The notes under the pieces are model-generated. The model was not told the origin of the DNA. It did no database searches and saw only the letters and a program-made list of their open reading frames with translations. From Henricia sp. BOLD:AAB3569 (lineage: Eukaryota; Echinodermata; Asteroidea; Spinulosida; Echinasteridae), in NCBI GenBank assembly GCA_037783545.1, contig JBBELK010000550.1, forward strand, positions 186,001 through 250,000: 64,000 nucleotides of DNA, written 5' to 3'. The position numbers and the translations under genes are program-made. This document shows, in pieces, positions 54,928-64,000 of this stretch (the first letter of the stretch is position 1; each line of letters begins with the position of its first letter).

Positions 54928-57900
54928 ATGGGTAAGTTTGATTTAATTTTAAAAGTATTTTGTATAGCTTTTGTGTGTTCATTTCGGTCAATCAATCAAA
55001 TTGGATACCAAAATGTCGATATGACATATGATTGTAGGTAGGCCTACAAGCAAAATCATATAAAACACATGGATAATTCCCAAAATTAGGGGTCCAAAAT
55101 GTTTGGTGTTCCAGTTACGTACGACACTATCTGCTTCAACAATCACCACTTATGACTACAAATAATCAGTAATGGACTGTGGCCTGTGATTATAGGGGGC
55201 AGCATCATTTTCTTAAATATTTTGTTTTCTGATTCCTGAAAAATATTCAAAACAAAAGACCATTTTTAAAGGCTTATAATAGGAGTTTGGTGTCCCTGGT
55301 TATACCTATACGCCAATGAAAATTGGCTGTAGAATGAGTTTGCATTAACCTTGGTGCCATATCTACACACAAACATTAAATTTGAGTGGCATTTGTTCAA
55401 ATAAAAATAATTAGGCCTATACAAGCAAAATCATATAAAACACATGCATGATTGCAGAGGTGCCAACATTACAATTTGAAAAAGAGTATTTTGCCACAGG
55501 GTGGTAAATTTTATAACTTAAAGGTAGTATACTTGTTAAAAAACGGCATGATTTCCACTGTTAATAGACCTATGACATAATGACGTCACGCACTGTTTAC
55601 CGCGGTGCATTATGGGTGAAAAGTAGGGACGAAATCTCTGCATCGCTAGTTTGCACAATTATTGCAGGGCCATTTTCGCCGCCTTTTGACACTATGAACA
55701 TCTAACAATGGAAATTGGGCACACACCATTGTTACTATTAAACAATGGGGTTACAATGAACATGTACATGTTCTTGCTCATGGTGTGAGGCCTTGAAAGT
55801 TAAAACAATAGTTCGGGCGTCCGTCGTGCGCTTAAAACTCACGCAGGCACAACTAAGTTTTTTTTTAGAAATTTACGATCTTTGTTTTAGACATTTGTTT
55901 TGCCAGCGAAGCGGTTAGGAAAGTTCACAAAGTTACGTGCATAATACGCTAGGCGCTATGCATACAACGCACGCAAAGTTCGCAAACTAGCGATTTCGTC
56001 CCCACTTTAACTTTAAAGTTGCACTGCCCGTGTTTGGGCCGATTTGGGCGTACAATTTGTTTTGTTAAGTTAAATAGGTATTTTTCTAGAATAGAAAAAG
56101 TTATCAGCTTTCATTTGGTACCAAGAACGTAAAAATCCGTCAAGGATTAATGCCAGTCGATTAAAAACAAGAAATGATTAAAAGGCTGGCAGGTCAATTA
56201 ATCGACAGGGTTATGACGTAAATGTACACGTACATGTGTACATTGTACACATACTATGTACATATGAGCGTACGCGCACATGTACAACATGTGAAGCACG
56301 ATTCAAGAAAAAGGCTTGTATCTCCAATTCCCGACGTCGGAAATTTAAGTTTTTGATATTTTTCGTTACAGAGACACGTAAGCTTTCTAAATTCGTTCGC
56401 TTGTGTAAATTAATTTTGTTAATCCTTTCACCGAAACACGGGCAATGCAACTTTAACCTGAGAAATTAACTTGAGGGGATTAATGTGCGTGTGCACACAT
56501 TTGTTACTAATAAAGGAGCGTGACCAGATCACATTTTTGGGCCTCAATTTTTTCTTTGGGTGTTGAGATTGTTGATACCACATCATGTGTCATATTTGTC
56601 TCATTACTTTTCGGAAATTTCGCGTTCTCAATCCTTATTTCAGAGGATATCTTAAAAAAAACCCGAGGTTTAGTAAACTAATTTATCCGGTTACATAAAG
56701 CAGTGCATGCAGTAATTACAACAACTTGCAAATTTCCTGTTTTCTTCCCATGTATACTATTGGTGAGATATTTTATATGATTGTTAGGTTAAAATAAAAT
56801 CCATTTTCTGAAAAGAATTGAACACGCTCCTTTAAGAAAGTAGTAGTAAAAACAAGGCACAGCGGAAGTAGTGATCTGTCCGTGTGACCGTGTCTTTACC
56901 TTGTCTTTTAGGGTTCCTACAACTACTGACGATCGTAACTATGGTATTATTAGGCAGTCGAGGTAAGGAGTATGCTGTATTTTCATGACAGTTTAGGCCT
57001 ATGGGTAATATAGGGTGTCCCAAATAGGTCAAACCAACCTCAGAACATATTTTCCTGGATCCTGCATGCATGATAGGGAATATTCTTGCATGAAAAATCA
57101 GACAAATGGAGTAGCTAATGACCGTGACTGCCCGTGTCCTAAACTGGGCGGCCATGCAGTTCTAGTCAAATAATCAGATGTGGTTCATAGACTTCTCGTG
57201 TTTGGTCTATAATGCGCTGCGTTTAGCGCTCCCTCTGGACTAGTAGCATGTTTAATCCGTTTTCTTCTTTCCGAGACAGAAGAAAGCAGATTACACAGAC
57301 CGCTAGTCTAGAGGGCGCGCAGTACGCTGCGCATTACATACCAAACACGGGAAGTCTAGGTTAGGCGCAAATACGGCCGTATAAAAACAGCGTTTTTTTT
57401 TACAAGGTTGCCGATGTCTAAAATACAAAGTATGATGTTTTTCTCGTTAAAATAGAGTAAATGCTTTTAAAATTCGTTGGGGAAAAACAATTAATTTGCC
57501 GAGAACCACGGACAATATAACTTTATTGATGGTGATTTGAACTGTTTCAGTGATGGCCTTGAAATGCTACGACTGCCAGGATGCCTTTACAGATGACGTT
57601 GATACGGATGCTTCATGTCGGTATCTTTCAAATGGCATTGAGCCAAAAGAGTGCTCACCCGGGCCATCGCCGGCGCCCGGAGCCGTTCCAGTGTGTTTAA
57701 AATTGGTTGGCACGCTCGCAATACGGGGTAAGCCCATCGATATATATAATATACACTGGAAGAAGTATGCAATAGCAGTTGGCTATACCAGAATTGAAGC
57801 CACGCGCCGGCCGCCATTATTGTACCCCACGAACAATACTTGGCCTAGACTGCTCCCCGGTCCATGCGATCGCTTGCATGCCACTTAACACATGTAGACC

Positions 57901-60431
57901 ATGACGTAGGTTAGTAAAGACAGTATGACCAGTCTAGGCAATGCATTGTATTAGGTTGTGTACAATGGCGGACGGTGGCTTCAATTTTAGATGTCGTTCC
58001 TTCATCTAGTATATACATATCGATGATAGATGGACTCAAGTACAAAGGTATTTGTTATACCCCGTCTTGGAATACTGCAGTTTCATTGGTCCAGAACGGT
58101 CACATGTCCATGCGATAAAAACTCATATCACCCTGCGTATGCGAATTTAACTTCATATCACCCGGCCGTACTATGCGTGTCCATAGCACGCGTAACGCGC
58201 TGTATGAGGCTCCATAGTAAAAGAAACCGCGTGTTACGCCCGCTAGAGGCGCACAACGCGCACGCACATCGCATTTTTCCACACGCTGTGCGCGTGCTAC
58301 TTTCGCAATGTCACACACGCACAGGTAGTAGTCCGAAAACTAGCGAAAGTGCAGAGACGAATTGTTTTTACAATTTCAACATTCCAAATAATAGAAACGA
58401 TATTATTATGCTGTACGGAGACGATGAGACGGGATATAACAAAACAATTGTTGACTGGTGTGGTGTGGGATATGGGTTTTAACACCCTCGGGAGCTCATA
58501 GCACCCTCGGCGTTGCCTCGGGTGCTATGAGCTCCCTCGGGTGTTAAAACTCCATATCACCCGCTGCCGTACGGAAATTTTAGTTCATATCGCCCTACCA
58601 TGAAGCGATCTGCGTGCACGTTTTACGCGTCCATAGCACGCGTGACGCGGTCCCGGGTAAAATAAACTGCGTGTTACGCCCACTAGAGACACGCACATTC
58701 CAGTATTCCACACGCTGTGCGCCAAAACAACAAACTCGTACGCGCGCCACTTTCGCAATACACGCAATATAAAATTTGTGCAATTTTTGTACAATTTAAA
58801 ATAAAAGAAACGATATTCTGAGACCAAGCCGGGATATAACAAAACAATTGTTGACTGGTGTGGTTATGGGTTATGGGTTTTAACACCCTCGGGAGCTCAT
58901 AGCTTTGCCTCGGGTGCTATAAGCTCCCTCGGGTGTTAAAACTCCATATCCCACACCACACCAGTCAACAATTGTTTATTATCCCCCTGTATGATTGAAG
59001 ATATGAGCAAAAACCAGCTCCGTACTTCGTCTAACTTTCAAAACAAAAAGTCAAAAAAGGGTTTGCAGTCATTTCGCCCCAAAACCACTTCGCCCTGAAC
59101 CATTTCTCCCTTAACCACGGCCTGTGCATGAAGTGGTTTGGGGGCGAAGTAGCTTTTGGGCGATGTAGTGTTTGGACGAAGTGATTTTGGGGCGAAATGG
59201 CACTGGGGCGAAATGGTTTTGGGGCGAATTTAATTTTCGTCTCATGAGACGAAAACTAATTGTTTTACTCATTTCTCAAAGACTATAGCACTTCAGACAA
59301 AACCATTTCAGGGGAAGTTTTCTACGGTCATCATGTTTATATTGTGTAAGTTATAGGCGTAAATCTGTGAACATTTCTGATTTTCGAGATACCAATCATG
59401 TATACTGCCTTTGAAGGTAGTCTACTTGTTTGGTAATTACCCTCCCAAAAAAAGCCCTAATTATTATCTTTAAGCTTACTTGTTAACAAGATGGTAATGG
59501 TAGTGATCATCCTGTGGAATTATTTCGTCTGAAGTGCCCTAAATGACAATTAGTTTGAATCTCCAAAGATCGCCTATACATGCGATTTTTTGCAGCCATT
59601 CATTCATGCACAAAAACCGTATGTATGCGGCTGAAATTTCTACAAGGTAGTTTACTCGACCTATGTTTTCAATTACCAGTGGAAATCATGCCGTTTTCAA
59701 CAGTTTACCAAACAAGTATACTACCTTAAGCACTGCAAAACGTTTGCTAGCTTCAGAGCCAAACGTAATGCACCTCGGTCTTTCTATAAATTAGGGGTCC
59801 AAAAGTGTGACATTTAGTGTCCCCCGTTACACCTGATTATTTGTCGTACAAGAATCATTAAAATGGCTTGTAAACCATTTTTTTATGAATTGTACTTTAT
59901 GTATACTCACTCTTTGAGATGGAAAGTATTTAGAATGCGTCCTGAATTTACAAAAACGAGATGAAAAATGTAACGGGGGACACCAACATTGGACCCCTAA
60001 TTTATAGAAAGACCCACCTATCAATTGTCCCCCTCCCCCCCCCCCCCCCATCCCCCCGCGCTGGCCCACCCACTATGTGGGGGTTTGGTCACAATTGACA
60101 GGTGCATAATAATTTGACAATTTGACTAATATAAGGTTTGATTGGTTTCTCCCCCGTTATTCACGTAGCAAACATGACCACTGTAAATCTGGGAGACGTA
60201 GTGCGTGGGTGCAGTAGCATGGCTCAAAGTGAAAGCACCAACGAATGCAAGACCGGCAAGACTGGCGAGCCTTTGCAGGAGTTTTCCGTGGACGAGGACG
60301 ACGGTTCGTCTGTTCTTGTCGATATTAACGCGTATTGCATTTGCAGCACGGATGGATGCAACGTAGCGGGCGCTCTTCAGCCGACCATTTGGTGGCTCGC
60401 AGCTGCGTTTATTGCGCCTCTCCTGCAGTAA
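54928..60431 (+). CDS. GPI-anchored Ly6/uPAR-domain protein
   Basis: Four exons: 54928-54931 (only ATGG), 56912-56962, 57551-57727, 60169-60431. They total 495 nt, giving 164 residues and TAA. Exon 2 supplies the hydrophobic signal core (GFLQLLTIVTMVLLGS), and cleavage is likely before LKCYDC. The mature part has ten cysteines. It starts KCYDCQ and ends YCICSTDGCN, the LU-domain signature CxCx4CN. After it comes a short spacer and a hydrophobic end (TIWWLAAAFIAPLLQ) with no cytoplasmic tail, the pattern of a GPI-anchor signal. An NMT glycosylation site opens exon 4. All splice sites are canonical (gtaagt, gtaagg, gtaagc; tttag, tttcag, cgtag) and phases are 1/1/1. Family members act at the cell surface, often modulating receptors or channels. 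No specific orthologue can be named, though quiver-like invertebrate proteins are similar in build. Confidence 0.88.
55073..55410. mobile_element. Partial inverse copy of the 41231-41678 MITE
   Basis: ATAATTCCCAAAATTAGGGG, then GTTTGGTGTTCCAGTTACGT, GAAAATATTCAAAAC and ACACACAAACATTAAATTTG. These are colinear with the reverse complement of 41231-41678, but the far end is missing. Confidence 0.7.
56509..56835. mobile_element. Family C element, second copy
   Basis: ATAAAGGAGCGTGACCAGATC at the left and CACGCTCCTTTAA at the right. It lies in Ly6 intron 1, ending about 75 bases before the signal-peptide exon. Confidence 0.78.
57187..57358. repeat. Imperfect palindrome around a GAGACAGAAG centre
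   Basis: TAGACTTCTCGTGTTTGGT...GCGCTCCCTCTGGACTAG at the left pairs with CTAGTCTAGAGGGCGCGC...ACCAAACACGGGAAGTCTAG at the right. Probably another MITE. It lies in Ly6 intron 2. Confidence 0.65.
58030..58970. repeat. Tandemly duplicated segment with ACACCCTCGGGAGCTCATAG hairpins
   Basis: Two related blocks (about 58030-58562 and 58563-58970) each carry GTCCATAGCACGCGT, AAACTGCGTGTTACGCC and ATATAACAAAACAATTGTTG. Each ends with a hairpin (ACACCCTCGGGAGCTCATAG / CTATGAGCTCCCTCGGGTGT, at 58478-58545 and 58882-58940). No coding sense was recognised. In Ly6 intron 3. Confidence 0.8.
58979..59415. mobile_element. Family D element, third copy, left end truncated
   Basis: Colinear with 15429-15903 from AAAACCAGCTC to ACCAATCATGTATACTGCCT. 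Internal gcgaaatgg units are at 59085-59230. The left terminal bases are replaced by the neighbouring hairpin repeat. Confidence 0.75.
59778..60018. mobile_element. Short MITE, ends GGTCTTTCTATAAATTAGGG
   Basis: GGTCTTTCTATAAATTAGGG with GTCCAA at the left; the inverse TTGGACC with CCTAATTTATAGAAAGACC is at the right. An inner GTGTCCCCCGTTAC / GTAACGGGGGACAC pair is also present. It is followed directly by a small 60006-60107 element (CACCTATCAATTG...CAATTGACAGGTG) 60 bases from Ly6 exon 4. Confidence 0.78.
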
Positions 60432-61087
60432 AGGCGGCTGCACAAGAGATTACTAAAGTGTGACGTCATGTTGCATGGGTTGCATGGGTAACTGGGTCTA
60501 AACATGCGCTGGTAATCTGAAATGTATATTGCTTAAAGCGCAGGGAACAGTTCACTGGTTTAAGTGTAGATCCAGTAACCTTGGCAACACACAAAGGGTG
60601 ACCTTTTGTGCAGTTCGCCTAAATAAGCTGTTTTGTTTATGGTTTTACTCATCAGATGTCTTATTGTATTATTTACTGCAGAAAAGAGAAAAAAAATCGT
60701 GTTCGAGGAAATGTACACATTTTCGGAAAGATTCGTTTTTCTTTTACGGGAGCAAAATTATGACCCAGCAGCAAAATAGTATCAAGTTTTAAATTAAATA
60801 CATACTGTACAAGGCTTACTTCGTCGCAACGTCACTTTCGGTAGGGCTGGAGTGAAAACAACGGTGTGCCCATGGTGACAAGCGGGAACAAAACTGTTGT
60901 CTATGCAACACGTACACGTATCTAGGCATTAATAATTTGTTTTCACTCCAGTCACGGTGCTATGCCTAAGGCGCATATGACACTGGTCACAAAAGTACCA
61001 GGGTGTGCGACCGACATAAGGCAAATTGCACCCCGATTTAGAAATCGTTTTAGCCCTTTAAAAACGGAATTTGCGCACTTAATTTAC

Positions 61088-61227
61088 TTAAAGGTAAGGC
61101 TCGTCAACAATGCGCGCGCGCCAAATTCGTGCCACGAAATACGCAACTCCATAGCAAAGGCATGGAGCTGCGTATTGCGTTGCACGAATTTGGCGCGCGC
61201 GCATTGTTGACCAGCCTGTGCCTTTAA
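61088..61227. mobile_element. Family A palindrome, copy 3 (best preserved)
   Basis: TTAAAGGTAAGGCTCGTCAA and the inverse TTGACCAGCCTGTGCCTTTAA. The arms GCGCGCGCCAAATTCGTGCC and GCACGAATTTGGCGCGCGCG pair nearly perfectly. Confidence 0.85.
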
Positions 61228-61611
61228 ACACAAAACACGGGTTTTGTACGGTACTGTATAGATTGATTTAATATAGCTATTTTAACCGACACTGTTCATA
61301 AATGTTCCTTGGGCGGATTACAATAAAAGGTATAAATACCGTACACCCTCGCCACTATCTCTTCCTAATATGACATGATAATGCCCCAGAAAGTGTAAAT
61401 GTGGTTAGGAAACATGATTTTAGCAATGAGAACTATCACGTTTTTCTTTGAAAACACTTGGGATTTTTATGTCATGCTCCATTTAAACGTCAGAAAATCA
61501 CTTTTAGCCTAGGCTTCTAAAAGTATCATGCTCATAGACAGTGCATGGAGTCTCAACTGGCAAGGGTGTATGGTATTTTTTTCCCAATAAATTTGTCTTA
61601 GCGTCCAGTTT

Positions 61612-61915
61612 ATACACCTATCAATTGTTTCCCCCACCCCTCCCCCTCCCCCGTGCTGCCCCACCCCCTATTTGGGGGTTTAGTCACGTTTTTCATGCCC
61701 CAGGGTGGGGCATTTGACCCGTGTATTTGTATACAAGACGCGCATGTTTTGCACCCGAGGGTGGGGATTTTTGTCACAAAAAAGGTGACAATCCCCACCT
61801 CTTGGGTGGGGTAGCCCGGGGGGCTGGGGGTTGGGGACGGGGGGTTGGTGGTTGGGGGCGGGGGGGGGGGGGGGGGGGGGGGGTGGGAGGGGTTGCATTA
61901 TTGGTGCATTATTAA
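61612..61915. mobile_element. Inverted-repeat element with poly-G tract
   Basis: CACCTATCAATTGTTTCCCC at the left; CCCCACCTCTTGGGTGGGG and a 22-base G run on the right arm; ends GGTGCATTA. Same family as 3909-4395. The long homopolymer may hide an assembly error. Confidence 0.65.
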
Positions 61916-61989
61916 GACAGTCATTTATAGCAGGCTACAAATTTAATTTGAAAAGAATTTGTTTTACTATAGTGGCCTCTTATTTTCCT

Positions 61990-62420
61990 GGGCCCATGTG
62001 CATAAAAGGCTACTAGTTTAGCTGCCAACTAGTGCTTAGTAAGATTATAAATTCCCTAGTTTATACCTACGGAGTTGGCAACTAATTTGTGTTGCATAAA
62101 ATCTCACTAGGCACATTGCTTACTAGTTGCATACTGCCCAGTACTTACAAGTAATCCGTCATTGTGAAGCAAAGCTTAGGCACAAAGTTGTTTAGCTCCA
62201 TGATTCTACGAGCCATGTTGTCCAAAGGCAGACTGATTAGTTGTCATCTAGTGACTTAGAGGTACCCCAGATCAACTCTAACTTTTGCCAGAATTTTAGA
62301 ATGTTACTATATCTAGTTGGGTTTTATGCATCACAATTAGTAATCAACTAGGCTTAGTAAGCAACTTAAGTCCATTTTAGTTGCCAACTAGGCCTAGTAG
62401 CCTTTTATGCACATGGGCCC
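61990..62420. mobile_element. Inverted-repeat element, ends GGGCCCATGTGCATAAAAGG
   Basis: GGGCCCATGTGCATAAAAGG then CTACTAGTTTAGCTGCCAACT at the left. The inverse AGTTGCCAACTAGG, CCTAGTAGCCTTTTATGCAC and ATGGGCCC is at the right. The interior has further CTAGTTG words. No coding content. Confidence 0.82.
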
Positions 62421-62727
62421 TGATGACTTAATAACCTCCAAAACGTGTTAAAATTTTAAAGGGAAGTGATTTTAAGCGTGAAAAACATTCAACAATTACT
62501 TACAAAATACTTTTCTACCATGTTCCATAGACTTAACACACGGCGTATCAGTGGCGACAAGTGAAACAAATTAATACCGCCATGTATGGTCAACTACTCA
62601 AATTATTCTTTCCTTTATTATTTGCTTTGACGAAGCAGAGGCGGATACAGCCACATTAAAATACAGGAATACAGTGGAATTTAGGGGGTCGCACCCCCTG
62701 AAACACATTGTATCCCTGCAATGCATC

Positions 62728-63327
62728 GTCTTGCAACAGGACCCCTTTAACGCACTCCCCAACTCCTGCGTACAGTGGCCCTGTTGAAACCGGCCCCATT
62801 TCGCAGGGGAACAAGCACAGAACAATACAGAAATCTTGTCGCCTCTGCTGGACCTTTTTTTTTTAGCAGTGCGTTGCAGTCATTCAAATGTCACGCGCGC
62901 AGATTGTAAACACCGTGCATGAATGTGATACGGTACATGTACTCGGCAAGGCTGGCCGTTGTCCGCGTCGGCGATTGGTTGCTATTTCAATAATTTCAAG
63001 CATACTGGGGAATCCGTTCCATTACATTCGTCAGCATGCATCCCTGTTATTAATTTGAAAAACTGCGTAGTAAATTAAGATCGTCGTTTGAAAGTTTGGT
63101 AGGAATGGGACAGTCATAAGGAACGGAACCCAATACAATTTCTGGAAAGTATAGAAAAGGTTTCTTTTCGGCATAACATGACCGAATTGATTAAATTACA
63201 TCAAAATGACTCGGGCGTGTGTTGGCTCAACACAACAGCCGGCTCACTCTACAGATTTGCGTGTGTTTTCTCAGGGTATTGTTACGTCGCTTTGCAGAGT
63301 GGAAATTCCCTGATATCTCAGGATGGC
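62728..63327 (+). repeat. About 600-bp dispersed duplication, copy 2
   Basis: Partner of 23888-24478, with the same start and the same abrupt end after CTCAGGATGG. The MTELIKLHQND frame begins at 63178 and continues beyond the breakpoint into unrelated sequence. No further gene was recognised from here to 64000. A small ATTAGGGCGAC inverted repeat lies at 63803-63850. Confidence 0.7.
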
Positions 63328-64000
63328 TCTTGGGATGTTACTACGGATACTTGGGAAGAAAATACATGGTCTTTCGCATCCGTTTAATGCACTCTGGTGT
63401 TTGCGACGCTGTCTTTGGTTTTCCCATTACAGGATCCCAGATTTGACCGCGCTGGCCCGCCACCCTGTTTGTAACCTGATAACAAAATCACAAAGTAAAG
63501 GAAACAAACCGTTAAAGGATAAGTTTTCCCAGGAAACAAAGACATTGTGTTAAACTTAATAATTAATAATATTAATAATAATCATAATTTAAACAACGCT
63601 GGATGCCGCAATGGGGCGACATTTCGGGAAGACTCTCGCCGGGGACCAACGAAATTTCGGCAAGAGTCACTCAAAATGACACCTTATTTTTTTACTCAAA
63701 GCTTCCGGAGATGCTTCCAGACCGAAGAGAACAACTCCAGTCCCAATAAAAATGGTTCTCGACCTAAAAAAAAAATGGTTTTTGACCTAAAACTCAAAAA
63801 TATTAGGGCGACACCAAAATGTCGCCCTATTGAGCAGGTCGCCCTAATATAGCTTTTTTACACACGATTTGTCGCCCTATCCTACAATTCATAGTTTTTT
63901 ATATTAATACTTTATATTGCGCAAATTCCATAAAAGAAATTATGTTCAAATGCGCATAACAATACAGTGTATACTTACACTACAACTAAAGAATTGGTTA

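Noticed and set aside
61860-61885. Long poly-G as a real feature
   Set aside because: Single homopolymer runs (also 40496-40518) are prone to sequencing error; only noted within the element.
63547-63852. 101-codon frame near the right edge
   Set aside because: Asn-rich, built on AATAAT runs and an inverted ATTAGGGCGAC repeat; nothing recognisable.

Overview
This window is eukaryotic DNA, most likely from an invertebrate deuterostome. An echinoderm or a related ambulacrarian is my best guess, but I could not test this. The evidence is short exons with GT/AG splice sites and conserved phase, AT-rich introns full of small inverted-repeat transposons, minisatellites, LINE and SINE debris, a high frequency of the word TACATGTA, and animal-specific gene families. 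No bacterial-style gene, CRISPR array or rRNA was seen. Most long open frames are artefacts of tandem repeats.

Three genes can be assembled exon by exon. (1) On the minus strand, from 16718 to beyond the left edge, lies a SID1-transmembrane-family gene (SIDT1/SIDT2-like). Seventeen phase-compatible exons encode 595 residues: signal peptide, beta-rich ectodomain, TM1, acidic cytosolic loop and the first part of the membrane core with the Ser/His/Asp of the CREST motif. The last roughly 230 residues should lie left of base 1. (2) On the minus strand, from 50478 to 20351, lies a complete adhesion GPCR gene. Sixteen coding exons encode 613 residues: signal peptide, novel Cys-rich N-terminal region, GAIN/GPS, seven transmembrane helices and a basic tail. 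A TATA box and a non-coding first exon are inferred near 51.1 kb. (3) On the plus strand, from 54928 to 60431, lies a four-exon gene for a 164-residue, ten-cysteine, GPI-anchored Ly6/uPAR protein, with a TATA box at 54861. The GPCR and Ly6 genes are divergent, about 3.8 kb apart. The SIDT gene lies downstream of the GPCR gene in the same orientation. I see no sign that the three act in one pathway.

The rest is repeats. There are at least nine minisatellites, several of them inside introns and within 10 to 25 bases of splice sites. Several families of palindromic MITEs with TTAA, TA, TTA/TAA or 4-bp target duplications are present, including three nested insertions whose empty site can be reconstructed. 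There is also a 936-bp tandem duplication, a CR1/L2-like LINE remnant, a second LINE 3' end, and SINEs sharing one core. The most unusual structure is at 31.06-32.84 kb, in the intron between the TM1 and TM2 exons of the GPCR. It is a three-copy higher-order repeat in which each copy carries three identical-stem hairpins, a fourth different hairpin and a 9-bp (TCTGCACAG) array.

Intervals with no gene: 16.72-20.35 kb (MITEs, several nested), 51.1-54.86 kb (25-bp minisatellite, SINE, TTAA element) and 60.43-64.0 kb (MITEs, poly-G, and one copy of a roughly 600-bp dispersed duplication).
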